A DNA stretch of 64,000 bases from Taenia hydatigena (taxonomy: Eukaryota > Platyhelminthes > Cestoda > Cyclophyllidea > Taeniidae): NCBI GenBank assembly GCA_036345935.2, contig JADWOT020000005.1:682001-746000 (forward strand). The letters run 5' to 3'. Positions 28,701 through 39,115 of this stretch are shown piece by piece; position 1 is the first letter of the stretch, and each line of letters opens with the position of its first letter. The translations under genes and the position numbers were made by a program. The notes under the pieces are model-generated. The model was not told the DNA's origin and searched no databases. It saw only the letters and a program-made list of their open reading frames with translations.

Positions 28701-29074
28701 TTACCACCCGTCGTTATGCTCGCGTTGGCGGACACTCCGTGCACATTGAATTTTGTCTTCATTTCAATTGTGATGAGATACTCAGCCTCACCTTGTTCAA
28801 GCACGGTATATAGGCTTTCACGCGTTCCACTAACATTCCTCCAAAATTTTGTATCTCCAACCTTTGTGACGCTCACTGAAAATTTTAGAATGCCATTCTG
28901 TGCACAGTATTTGCTCACGGGCCAATGGAGAGTTAACCCGTTGCCCCATTGTCGATCAAGGCTTACATGGAAATGGCGTGGATCTGGCCATACGATCGGT
29001 GCATCTTCAGTAGATGCATACAGCAAGACGCTGAGAACGCCAACACACACAATCACCACACACCTATGCAGCAT
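24639..29074 (-). CDS. Multi-exon type I membrane protein with FN3-like domains
   Basis: Model of 14 exons, 5' to 3' on the minus strand: 29074-28705, 28492-28391, 28307-28200, 27844-27784, 27701-27616, 27465-27296, 26933-26741, 26639-26355, 26273-25980, 25763-25644, 25329-25276, 25025-24951, 24874-24751, 24678-24639. They total 2082 nt (693 residues plus stop), and every junction keeps frame with GT..AG signals. Ten of 13 introns are phase 1. The start at 29074 was chosen because it opens a hydrophobic signal peptide (MLHRCVV...LLYAS); an in-frame ATG at 29155 would bury it. Residues about 26-120, 243-363, 364-458 and 459-556 read as FN3-like beta domains, with Trp in strand B (LTLHWP, VTVKWD, KLTWNPP) and Tyr near strand F (DAKYGIKL). 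Many N-glycosylation sequons are visible. A Ser/Thr-rich stalk, one TM helix and a 25-30 residue tail follow. Inferred role: surface adhesion or receptor protein, ligand unknown. Signal peptide plus FN3 plus C-terminal hydrophobic segment recalls the tapeworm EG95-type antigens, but orthology is not shown. Exons 2-5 are less certain than the rest. Confidence 0.8.
27616..28492 (-). other. Uncertain exons 2-5 of the FN3 gene
   Basis: Four short candidate exons (28492-28391, 28307-28200, 27844-27784, 27701-27616) bridge the firm first exon to the firm exon at 27465. They were chosen because phases match throughout and the peptides look beta-rich (LLQGYEVFVIEPASSE, SAVGDGPFVVVVKHK, FDLPSDLLKSLPRSNVQ). 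Together they would give about 120 residues, roughly one and a half FN3 domains, and a canonical strand-B Trp is missing. Alternatives cannot be excluded. An acceptor at 28322 gives the attractive reading EVFQVSAVGDGP but breaks phase. A frame from about 28620 to 28460 is open but leads to a stop. The Cys-rich reading continuing from 27784 down to about 27702 may be coding rather than intron. An undetected frameshift is also possible. Confidence 0.4.
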
Positions 29075-29351
29075 GAGGAGAAATGTGAGTTCATCATAGT
29101 GAGTTGAGGTAGATGCAACCACAGGTGTCAAACCAATGAAAACCTCCGACTGCACTAACCAACCGCTACGGGTGCAGGACGAGAAAGACAGTGTTGACAG
29201 CAGAGTTGTTTTAAAGTTAGTGAATTTAAGTTACAGCTTAATTATCATCACCATTTAATGTTTGACTGGACGCAAGAAATTATAAATGACCAGGTTAAGG
29301 AAAGACAGATTGCATATTCCACCCAAAGACACTCGTGGTGCTGCCTCCATC

Positions 29352-29667
29352 ACCTGTCTACTTAAGACATTTCAGCGTACTGCGACCTACTGCGTTGTAG
29401 GTCCTCGTCTCTCCAAACAATCCGTCCTCAGCGCAGTTTCCTTTATTAGAGTTCAGTCGGGAAGTCCAACTATTTAGTGCTAAAGCTGCTTTGCAAGTAG
29501 AGTTAAGGGCTCGCGTGGACAGAAGAACTGCACTTTCGTCACCTTCCCTTTCATTTATCATCGTCAGTCGGTCTTGTGAAAAACCCAAATGAATTATTTT
29601 ATTAGCCTCGTTGTATCGAATGTTTTGTACGACCAAATGACTGCGACTGAAAACGACAAATCAATGA
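29352..29667 (-). other. Candidate coding segment upstream of the FN3 gene
   Basis: A strong acceptor-like sequence (TGTCGTTTTCAG) precedes about 96 open codons ending in TAG. The peptide contains VVQNIRYNEANKIIHLGFSQ and several Cys residues, with a sequon NST. It has the look of a beta-sandwich domain, possibly another FN3-like unit, but no diagnostic motif lets me name it. It lies less than 300 bp upstream of the FN3 gene start on the same strand, so it could be a terminal exon of a neighbouring gene, an unused 5' exon, or a relic. I do not recognise the family. Confidence 0.25.
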
Positions 29668-29724
29668 AGCTAAACGAAGTAAGAATCAACAACCGTCCTC
29701 GCCATGGCTCTAAGGAGGTAGGAG

Positions 29725-29967
29725 TCATTCATTAGGATCAACATCGTCTGCTATCTCCTCATCCAAATTGCTTTGTAGTTGGGCGTTGAGGAGCATGTTC
29801 CTTATACCTAACCGCGATTTCAGGAGTAAAAATGCATCCAGAGAAATAACAATGGATCCATTTAAAATCCGGTCAAAAAAAGGAAATTGATCCACCCAAG
29901 ACCAGACACCTGGGTTTCCTTCAGTCAAGAAAACTTGGCGAGCATTGTGATCAAATCTTACAGCACA
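29725..29967 (-). other. Candidate terminal coding segment, unrecognised
   Basis: About 80 open codons end in a TGA at 29727-29725. The peptide contains NPGVWSWVDQFPFFDRILNG, then a hydrophobic stretch (SIVISLDAFLLLKSRLG), and finishes with an acidic tail (NLDEEIADDVDPNE). The composition is unlike a random frame, with an amphipathic order and an acidic C terminus as in real protein ends. No splice acceptor of good quality is obvious at its 5' side, and a stop lies just upstream, so it may be the last exon of a gene or a fragment of a pseudogene. Family unknown. Confidence 0.25.
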
Positions 29968-30060
29968 TCATGGTCTATGAAGGGCTAGGGTGGGAAAAAA
30001 TTAGCTAGGCCTGACCAACAGACAGAGATTTCGGAGCGGTCGGAAGGCTTCGACCTAAAA

Positions 30061-30470
30061 CAATTGGACTGCGATCCACCAATAAGCATTCAAAACTGCT
30101 GTGGAGTTGGCAAACACGTTTAACAGTCTATTCAAAGGCTGCAAAACATGAGAAAATGACTAATGTCACCTCAAGCGGTTGGATAACCTTCTCCCAAAAC
30201 CATCGAACCTTCTGGACACCTGCTTCAGTTGAATCAGCCGGATGTCCAAGCTCCGCTATATAATAAGTCGTCTGAAGGAAAGTCCACATCTTCACCGCCT
30301 TCAATAGATGTTGTGCTTTTGGTCGTACAGCCTTTTAAAAGCTTTCCAACTCCAAGAAACCGATGTTATACAAGAGTTCCTGTCCAAACTTCTCAATACA
30401 TCAGCCCATGGGGCGATTCGGTTGACCAGTAGATCAGCTTCGAGGCGTGAATAACACCGAGCCTAAGGGG
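30061..30470 (-). pseudogene. Interrupted coding-like stretch, unrecognised
   Basis: On the minus strand a sharp acceptor-like site (CTTTTCCCCTTAG) at about 30463 is followed by an open frame (LEADLLVNRIAPWADVLRSL). A second frame then reads coherently (KMWTFLQTTYYIAELGHPAD and VQKVRWFWEKVIQPLE). A third, after TTTTGCAG at 30136, reads PLNRLLNVFANSTAVLNAYW and ends in TAG. The peptides look protein-like, but the frame changes and stops are not all explained by plausible introns; the apparent last intron would be only about 31 bp. A decayed gene is the simplest reading. A real gene with very small introns is the alternative. Family not recognised. Confidence 0.25.
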
Positions 30471-31030
30471 AAAAGGTACCTATGACAACCGAAATGTTGG
30501 CTATCTTTAAAAATTGACCCAAAAGTTTCGATGGAGAAAGCAGATGCTATGCGCAGTAGCTCTAAGACCGAAGTTTACAACCAGTTTACACTTCGTGTCA
30601 GCCTAAACAGGCGGGTAAGGCAGGTCTTTTCCAAGTTTCCAAACGATCTCCCAACATTTAGAATCCTATCATATGAAAAACAAAGCACACAGAGAACGAC
30701 AAGGATATTTGCAAGTGAACTCCAATGAATAGTTTCATCACCAACACCACACACACGCGGAGAATGCCTTCATTGACCGTTCATAACAATCCTTGTTGCA
30801 TCAGATTGTGTATGGTAAGTGGATAGTTTGAGCAGACCTGAGGGGCCAAATAAGTCAGCTTCCAACTTCCAAGCACCTCTTTTGTGGTCCGAAGCAGATG
30901 ATGGCATCAAACTTACCGCAGTCGTGGTGAGTGGAAATAAATGTTTTGGTTGGCCAAGCAAACGCAAAATGCGCCGACCCAGAAACCTTCGAGTTTTGAG
31001 AGGTTTGAAAACAGGTAATTTGGGTAATAG

Positions 31031-31232
31031 CCATTTCTCTTTCCACCTAGGGACTTCTGACTTGCATTGCGAAATGGAAGCCAAATTTTGAGCACATTAC
31101 CGACTGAATGAATAGCTTGGAAGTCAGTATAGTACTTATTACGGAAGTAAATAAGTAATGTATTCACTACTCCGCTGCTACCACTTGAACCAAATGTGTG
31201 CTCATGAACTTTCAATGGCGAGTTTTGCTAAT
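31031..31232 (-). other. Candidate exon, unrecognised
   Basis: A good acceptor (TTTCATTTGATTAG) is followed in frame by QNSPLKVHEHTFGSSGSSG and VVNTLLIYFRNKYYTDFQAI. Possible donors lie at about 31099 (GTAATG) and 31040 (GTCAGA). The segment lies on the same strand as the FN3 gene and upstream of it. It could belong with the coding-like pieces at 29.3-30.5 kb. I cannot assign a domain. Confidence 0.25.
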
Positions 31233-31529
31233 CAAATGAAAATTACCAGCTGATCATGCGAAAACACTTGCGTGTGGGCTAACACATTGTCGACTAGCGA
31301 CTGGTTGGAGTCCTTGGGAAAGCTCGACAGGCTGGAAAACTTCTATTTTTTTTACTTTTTGCCGGTATTGGCGTGCTGTCGATACTCAGTGCAATCCAAA
31401 ACATTTCCAGTATTCTACGAATCAAAAATATATGATTCGTACAGTCTATGATTGTGATAATGTAAGAGTAAGCCAATGTGAGAAATCGCACTAAATCGAC
31501 CTTAACGATGCGAGTCGACCCCATCCTTT

Positions 31530-34500
31530 CCTGTCAAAACAAATTGGAAAAAGACTCTATTCATCAATTGCTTATTTATGCATAGCTGTGTTTCGTCACA
31601 AATTCAACCTTGTTCCACTTTTCGACAATAGATGCATTCAAAAACTCTCAAAGACCAAACGATGGAGAAAATTCATCTAACGGAGGGAAGATTATGGTGG
31701 TACTACTTGTATAAGCCAGTAACATACCGAAATCCCCGATCGTTTCAGTGTGCTCCAGTGGGGAGGGGGTAACTTCGACGCAGATTGTCTTAAATGGTCG
31801 AATAGGCAGTGCTCCTCTCTTACCTACAGTTCCGCAACAATTTTGGCATTGGATTATTGCTTATGGATTGGTGACATAAAGTTACTCACTCAGGGTGGGT
31901 TTGTCCTCATCGAAAGACTGATCAACATCTTTGGAAATGGCAACGGGAAGAATTTTGCTATGCGCCTCATGGAAACGCAAAAGGTGTGCTGGCGCATGGA
32001 TGGAGTGCAAGGAATAAGCTGCGTCCAAATGATAAAAGCAGTAGATATTCCATTGGCTTGCATACGCCAAAGATTCTGTAAGAAAGATGACAAAAGAAAT
32101 GATTTAGCCAAAGTTAGAGGGCATTGTTCGAAGACCGGCGCCAGGTGGCAGACACATCACATTGCTAACAACACATTGCTGGGAGGAACAACGTGAGGCA
32201 ATGACAATCCTCGTTACCATCAGATGTCTAAAACAATCCCCACTTTTGATCCGCACAGAACAGTCGAATGCAGCCTCGTGTCGAGGAAGCATTACATGCA
32301 TCATGTGTTCGTATGCAACGGGAGCAGAATGCAATGATTTACTCTCAGAATCGAAGCAAGCATCAAAGAATTGAAGATGGGCGTTTGTCACCATTGCAGT
32401 CAAACTGAAGCAGGCTATCTCATGACTGTTGAAGCTATAGCAGCAGGCCTCTCGTTGATACAGCAGCCGTCTGGGCAGTAATGATCAGATTCGCTGCCAC
32501 TACCTCCAGTGGAAACCGACAATTACACCATGGATGTCTTAATGTTCAAAAAGGCAGCGACCATCATTCCATTCTCTTTCTCCCCAATTCACATCTGGGC
32601 AAAGTGCGGATTGTTTGGCGATCCTGATTGTGGATTGGAACATTTCCCCCATCTCGAACGTTTCAACGACGCGCTAGTGATGCACCTTTCTGTGGAGCTG
32701 ACTAACGCATTTATTCACAAACAATTGCATTTTCAAGGCCGAGACACACACTGGTTGTCAATACAGCTTTTCGTAGAATAAACTGAGACCGTTCGACCCA
32801 ACGACCAAATCATTCCATTCCAAAGCCACCTTCCAGGCTTCAACGCAGCTTTATAATAAATAAGCTAAAAGCGGTTATCACTCCGTCAGCTGCTTTGTGT
32901 TATAATTTAAATCCTAAAGTCGCCCCTAAACCAAAAAAAAGGATTCCTAACACTCTTGAACACCAGCATCGAATTCCCAATTACAACGCCGCTCTCATAT
33001 CATTTCAAATCATATCATGTTAATTGAGTGCACTCATCGTAGTCAGGTTCCCCGATATTACGACGACGTCGCGACTAGGCAGAATGAGGACGAAATGCTA
33101 CTTTGAAGCAGAAGCACTTTGGGTTGATGGATGGATGGCGACTCAGCTTCCGCAAACCACATTCCTCCTCCTCTTCCATTCCTACTAGTAGGTTGTCAAA
33201 TTGTAAGTATTTGTTCCTTCAACCCTAATGTCAGAGAGCTGCTATCGCCGCCCCTCTCCGCTCCCCCCCCCCTTATTTGGCCTCTTTGGCCGCTAGAACC
33301 CAAGCCAGATCCCGGCTCCACTACCAAAAGTGTTGACTGGTGAGTTATCCCTTTAAAAACAACGACAAAGTGAGCAGAATATTGGTATTGCCGACATTCG
33401 ACTCGGCAGAATGCCACGTGGAGTGATGCGATTTTCCACATGCCAGGGTTGGACTCAACACTCCCCTTCAAATCAACCTTCGGGCCATTTGTATTTGTAC
33501 ACTCCACGAAGTAGGCATGATTCTGAGGCCAAATTAAAAGTAGTTCACGACATGACTCGTAATAAATCCCTACCAAAGGCAACAAATAAGCAAACTGAGG
33601 CATGTCTCTTTGACAGGAAACTTCACCGCCACACCCGCTAGTGGTTTCATCGTCTAAATAATCATCCCATCTGTAGTTGGGTGCTTCAACAGATCAATCT
33701 CTCCTTAGAAACAGTAAGATGCAACCCTCCTTCACCACCCTTATTGATATAGAACACATGCAAGAGTAAATGTGCCACGCAATGAGGAATAAAATCCCTA
33801 TGAAAGCAAAGTCCACATCCTGCCGAGCCCAGCTAAATCATGAAAATGCCAACGCAATGACGAACACTGCATTCCAAAAAGCAAACGAATAAATGTACGC
33901 CTCCAGTGTTGAAGAGAATCACAAAACATCGAAAATAGATGCAAAGAATAACAAGCCCACATGCTCTCAACTCACCTTTGGTTTTAAATGCTCTTCTAAT
34001 TTTACTGCAATGGCGTCAAATCGACAGTTCTTCTCATAAATTCACCCACGCTTCCATTCATTGACTATGAGCCAACTGGTATGAACGCGGATAGATTCCA
34101 AAAAAATCCGGTTCATAGCTATTCTGAGTCGCGGAGGAAAGAACACTCCCTTCATGATAATGTTTGGCCCTCAATAGTTAGCGAAGCTATCCATGCAGAC
34201 TAGAAGAAACGCAAAACCACACATCACGCGGCAGGACACACGAGCCAGTCATACACCCATGACCTTAAACGACCTTTGTGTCGTGGTTAATAAAATTAAA
34301 TTGTTAGTAAAAAAAAAGAGAAAAAACTATCCGATTTGGGTGCAGGTTAGATCAAACCTTTACTAGGAAGTCGTTAACGCAAGTTCTAAATAACATTTTT
34401 TGCAAAATGCTTTAAAATAAAATGATCGTAGATAAACAACACATCTAAATTGCATTTCGCAAACGAATTAAACGAAATTTGTGTGTATGGCAATGTATTA

Positions 34501-34780
34501 TAAGCTTCAAGCGTTTTATTTTGCTCACTGGCAATTTTCTCGTTTATGCTAGCTAGGTGGCATGTTCCGTTTGAACATGTGTTTTTAAGTATAGCGCAGA
34601 GGACACAAATATTAGCATTAACAGTACTAGTTGTCCTATCAAAACGCTCAATAATTAAAAGTGCATTTGCTTTATCGTACATCTATCTGAGTGAGAAGCT
34701 CGACTTGTAGGTGAATGGGACTAGCGATGAGCGATTTCGAACCATTGTTTTCGATTAATAGGACATTGTTTGTTGCAAAT
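31530..34780. other. No firmly supported gene
   Basis: Contains several medium frames (31750-32196 plus, 148 codons; 32509-32781 plus, 90 codons, with KCGLFGDPDCGLEHFPHLER) and the minus-strand frame at 33196-33603 listed separately. None has a domain I can name, and overlapping frames on the other strand compete. Some may be exons or relics of unknown genes. Confidence 0.4.
33196..33603 (-). other. Long minus-strand open frame, possibly a relic domain
   Basis: An open stretch of 135 codons contains ESCRELLLIWPQNHAYFVEC and NPGMWKIASLHVAFCRVEC. The pattern of alternating hydrophobics with a Trp-Pro turn resembles the FN3-like units of the downstream gene (compare its LTLHWP and EECLLIIY segments). 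The 3' part, rich in Gly and Ser, is the reverse of a C-rich run and is probably not coding. It could be a diverged paralogous exon, or chance. There is no clean splice frame at either end. Confidence 0.2.
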
Positions 34781-34786
34781 AGTGGA

Positions 34787-34971
34787 TGTAGCGTCCCGAG
34801 GCTCCCTTAAGGCAAAAGAAGGCAAAGTGGCAGGGTAGAATACATATATTCACCGGACAGAGGGAAATAGGCTGCTGGCATGGCCCGGAGGTCAGCCCAC
34901 GCAGCTAGGGCAGTACGGCCACCTCTGTGTCCTTGACAGAAATCGGTAGTTCTAACAAACAAAGTACTACA
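34787..34971 (+). mobile_element. Solo-LTR-like element, copy B
   Basis: A 185-bp element starting TGTAGCGTCCCGAGGCTCCC and ending CAAAGTACTACA. TGTAG at one end and CTACA at the other form the short inverted termini usual for LTRs. Perfect 5-bp duplications GTGGA lie at 34782-34786 and 34972-34976, direct evidence of an integrase-type insertion. No internal retrotransposon sequence follows; a truncated relative (copy B2) begins about 20 bp downstream. Confidence 0.85.
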
Positions 34972-34992
34972 GTGGAAATCCAGTAAGTGCAT

Positions 34993-35106
34993 ACAGGAAG
35001 GAAATAGGCTACTGGCATGGCCCGGAGGCCAGTACGCAGCTCGGGCAGTACGGTCGCCCCTTTGACCCTGACCGAAACCAAGAGTTCCAGCAAACAAAGT
35101 ACTGCA
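34993..35106 (+). mobile_element. 5'-truncated LTR-like copy B2
   Basis: About 114 bp match the 3' part of copy B, from the GGAAATAGGCTACTGGCATG block to the end CAAAGTACTGCA. The 5' half including TGTAGCG is absent and no target-site duplication is visible. It lies in direct orientation just behind copy B, so it is either an older fragment into which B landed nearby, or a product of a partial tandem duplication. Confidence 0.7.
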
Positions 35107-35190
35107 AACTTTTTCAGTTTTATTCATTCAGTTGTTGATAAGTCCCTCGAATGTCAATTTGATTCGTTTATAAACCTACGGGCCAGAGTA

Positions 35191-35362
35191 TGTAGTACCC
35201 TGTTTGTTGGAACGACCGGTTTCGGTCAAGGTCACAGAGGTGGCCGTACTGCCCTAGCTGCGTGGGCTGGCCCCCGGGCCATGCCAGCAGTCCGTTGAAT
35301 ATATGCGTTCTAACCTAGCATTCTGCCTTCTTTTGCCTTCGAGGGAGCCTCGGGACGCTACA
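35191..35362 (-). mobile_element. Solo-LTR-like element, copy C (inverted)
   Basis: A 172-bp copy in reverse orientation relative to A, B and D. Read on the minus strand it starts TGTAGCGTCCCGAGGCTCCC and ends GGGTACTACA. It is flanked by AGTA on both sides (35187-35190 and 35363-35366), a 4-bp duplication. It lacks the short GAGGGAAATAGG-like block found in B. With B it forms an inverted pair around 219 bp of spacer that contains copy B2. Confidence 0.8.
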
Positions 35363-35960
35363 AGTAAGCGCATAGGCTTCGCAATGCGACTGTCAAGACG
35401 TTTTGCTTCCAATTATAAGGTCTATTCACGCTAATTTTTAACGTGCAATGCCTTAACCGATAAACTGGGATTGTTTTGCAGTTTGTTGATTGGTTTACTT
35501 TGCAATGACGTTGGGTTTTGGTTGATGGGACGCAGTTTTGTTAAGAAGTGTTATAAACTTGCTAAGTGCTTGGCATCTACGCAATATTTTCGCACGATTG
35601 GGTATCCATTATGTGTGTATGTTTATGCATGTTTCCGTTTGTCCGCTTTATGCGCTTATATGCTAGGCTAAACACTCAAGGAACAGCTGTATCTGCTGTC
35701 GAGATTTTTGTTTTCCGTTCTTTCTGCCTGATCCCGTTGAATTTCTTACTGCAAAACGGCTCTTGCGGCTAATTAGACTTGTTTTGGTTGTTTTTAGGTG
35801 GTTTGTTATTCTGGTAAGGCTGAGTCCTGACTAATGGGGCATAATTTGATGAAGATACTTTTAGCTTAGTAAGGTGAACGCATAAGCTTCATAATGTGAC
35901 TGCTAGGATGTTCTGCTTTCCAACTGTGATGTCTACTCATGTTCACTTTTGCAGCACAAT

Positions 35961-36146
35961 TGTAGCGTCCCGAGGCTTCCTTGAATGCAAAAGGATGCAA
36001 AAAACCGGGCCAGAATGTACACATTCAGGTGACAGAAGAACTTGAGCTGCTGGCATGGCCCGGAGGCCAGCCTACGCGGCTATGGCAATATGGCCACCTC
36101 TGTGACCCTGACCAAAACCGGCAGTTCAAGCAAACAAAGCGTTAAA
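35961..36146 (+). mobile_element. Solo-LTR-like element, copy D
   Basis: A 186-bp copy starting TGTAGCGTCCCGAGGCTTCC. The 3' terminus has decayed (CGTTAAA where B has TACTACA), but the flanking 5-bp repeat ACAAT at 35956-35960 and 36147-36151 fixes the end exactly. It shares with B the blocks GCTGCTGGCATGGCCCGGAG and CCACCTCTGTGACCCTGACC. No open frame of its own. Confidence 0.82.
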
Positions 36147-36810
36147 ACAATGCTATGGGCCAGGAGTTAAGATTGTTTTGTCAGGTTGTAATTAGTTTGC
36201 CTTCTAATAACGGTGGATTTTGACTAATGAGACGCAAATTTTTCGAGGAGAGTTTTAATTTCCCTAAGAACTCAATACCCACTCATCATTTTCTTTCCAA
36301 ATATTATCCATTATATTTGTGGCCCTTATTATCCATTTACTCTATCCGCTTCTATGCTAGACGTTTCCGAAATTGTCTACATAAAATGCACTGAACCCGT
36401 TCGTGCTTCGTGAGCATATGTGTTAGTGAGGATCATGAGAGAAAAATTGGGCGACTTTTGGCTGGTTTTCGAATGACAGCACTTTGCATTCGTCCACCGT
36501 TGAACAGCAGGGTGGAAGGGGACAAATGGCATTTGCCGTGGCGAGACGTTGGGTAGGTAGTTTGGGAGCTACTTGAATAAGGAGAGAATGTTGTTGTGGT
36601 GAATGTGGCGTGAGAACTAGCCAAACACTAGACTTTGCATAGTACTGAAGTGGTCGCGGGCCCAAAGTTCAGCAAAAGGCAATTTTTACTTCCTCTAGAG
36701 CATTACGTTTTGATAGGCATGCAGATGTGAGTGAGTGGTACTAGGTGTCAATTTCGTGCGCAAAACTTGTCGGCGCAATATTTCTGTGTTGTAATAATCA
36801 GCCTCTGACC

Positions 36811-36855
36811 AACACTGGCTGCGTCATCGCCACTATTGGCAACACTGGCTGTGAC
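36811..36855. repeat. Short direct repeat with 30-bp spacing
   Basis: AACACTGGCTG occurs at 36811 and 36841 in a locally GC-rich patch with CGTCGTCGTCATC-like sequence just downstream. A two-copy imperfect tandem repeat; no further copies seen. Confidence 0.5.
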
Positions 36856-37999
36856 GATTCGCAACTTCGTCGTCGTCATCAGCGACGGAGTCATGAGCGT
36901 GCCCGCCAACAATAACACGCTTCGTTGTCGACGCTGGTGATAATGGCACGGAGATTTGTGGACGTCGAAACGGATTCATAGGAAGCTATTGAGACCGCAC
37001 TTAAGGGCATTCGAACTTGCCACTGTCGTTGTTAGCAGAGGTGGTGTCAAAGAGATTATCAGAGAAAAAAAAAAAAAACATGCATTTGAGAGTTTTCTTA
37101 ATCCTTCTCTCCTCATTGTGGACTATTCCTCCATGCAGCGTATAAGCAGGTAAATAGGGCGAGAAAGCGTCCTGCTAACTTCTTTTCCTCTGCTCCCGTT
37201 GTCTCTTCCTCCCTCACTCTTCCTATTTTCCTGTAGCTTGGTTTCCCACTATGAAGCACGAAGCAAAACTGCTTCATATTCCAACTTAATTCATCACCAT
37301 TGAAACAAATAGCTCCTAAAGCTAACTTGCTATTTTCTTCTAACAAATGGAATTATAAATATTTGAAAAACTCATACATATTTGGGCTGATCAGTCGTTT
37401 TATCACTGCTCTAAGCGCATCAGTGATGTTCATATGCCGTTGTCCCAGATATTGGATAGGGGAGTACCACCGACAATCGCTGGACCCAGGTCTAGCCACG
37501 CCCATTCATCTCCTCTCACACATTAGGCATCATACCGATTGGCGTTCTGACAGGCGCTTGTGGTGAATGGGTCATTCCCTCACCCTTATGGCAAGCGGTG
37601 GGTGGCCATGTGGTGTTCGCCGGAAATGAGGCGAGTGCCCTTGAGCTCACCTCGAGACGAGACGCAAGCCTTTGCCAGGGATACATTAAGGTCTCACGCA
37701 GAGCATTGGGGTCGGGCAAGTGGTGAACCTGTAACCTTTCGACTTGTCCATTTTTCTGTAAAATAAATCACCGATGAATTTATTTGCCTATTTGGTAATT
37801 GATTTGTACTTGCTTAACACTCGTCTCTATTTCCTTAGCTCTCTCTATACTCTCCTCCATGCATTCATTCCTATTCTGTTTATTTCCCATTTCCCAACCT
37901 CCACCCTCCCGCCCAACTTGTGTGAATAGGCAAACGCTCAACATTGGAGTGAAAAGGTCTGGTGACAAAAGATAAGTAATGAAGTGATGGGTACTAGAT

Positions 38000-39115
38000 G
38001 CCTCAGAGGAACTGAGGAAAGTGTTTAAAAAAATGGGAACTAGTTAATTGAATTGTGGGGTAGGAAGATGGATGGTTTGTTTGTTTCTGCAATAGTGAGG
38101 CTTAGAGAACCCAAGGGGATTGAAGCAGATACATAGAGGATCAGGTGTTGGAGCGACAGAGGTAGATAACTGGAGGGATATGAGGCGGATCGGTCGTAAA
38201 ACCAGATTTGCCAGTAGTGGGAGCTGGTGGGTGGAAAACGTCGAGGCAAAGTGCGCAGAGGATTTGGGTTTTGGAAGATGGAGGCCAGGTGTCTGCAGAG
38301 GAACTGAGGTGGCCACTTAGAGGATCCACGTTCTGAATTAAAGTGGATTGCATTTTGGAGAAGGAACTTAGATACAAGCAGAGTAGAAGGTCATGGTGAG
38401 ACAGGAGCTAGAGTAGTGAGATCTAAAAACCTGATTGGACCAGGGGCAGATTTGTAACGAATTAGGTTCTGGGGTGACAGGAACTGGAATTCTAGGGAGG
38501 AATCTTGTAGCAGACTGGCAGATATGCATTTCCAGGTAGCAGAAATCTGAAAAGTAGAAGCAGAGAGTGGTCGGTGGCAAATTGGTCCATATAGGATGGG
38601 ATGTGGAGAAGATCATCCGAACTGGAGTGAAAAGGTACGGGTTGAGGCTTTAGACTTACAAAAATTGGAAGTCTGGGCACAAACTGAGGTATACGTGTCG
38701 ATAAAAGGATTCTAAATTTATGCGAACCACAACTCGGAAAGGCGCTATGTTTGATACTGAAATAGGTTCTAAAATGAAGGGAATTGGGTGGCTGGATGAA
38801 TGCGAATATGCAGAGAATTCAGACACTTGGCGAAATTAGGGCAGATATGCAGGTACCGAGACTTTGACGTGAGGAGCACCAGTAATCTGGGAAGAACTGG
38901 TGCGGATGGGTGGGTATTTGGTTTGAGATAGATGGGATCTTGGAGACTGAGAGAAGTTTGAGCAGAAAAGTAAAAGTAGTTTTCTGGATTGAGTGGGCCT
39001 ACATACCGGAGAGATGGTAAGGCAGATAGGCATGGGAATGTGTCTGTGTATTGAGGGGAGCTAGTCAGCGTAGAGGAGACGAGGTGGGTAAGGTGACTGC
39101 AGTCGTGGGAAAGCA
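38000..39115. repeat. G-rich degenerate repeat zone
   Basis: The plus strand is purine-rich with recurring GGCAGATATGCA (38517-38528 and 38840-38851), GGAACTGG, GGTTCTG and AGAGGAACTGAGG-like words at irregular spacing. It resembles an old minisatellite whose units have diverged, though I could not fix a unit length. Minus-strand frames here are Pro/Ser/Leu-rich and look like by-products. Confidence 0.45.

Noticed and set aside
31750..32196. 148-codon plus-strand frame
   Set aside because: Overlapped by long minus-strand frames, with no motif that distinguishes one strand as coding.
34807..35298. Open frames of 106 and 93 codons on both strands
   Set aside because: They lie inside LTR-like copies B, B2 and C and repeat the same peptide pattern because the DNA repeats. 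No independent coding evidence.
34787..36146. Copies B and D as the two LTRs of one element about 1.36 kb long
   Set aside because: Each has its own target-site duplication (GTGGA and ACAAT), so they inserted independently.
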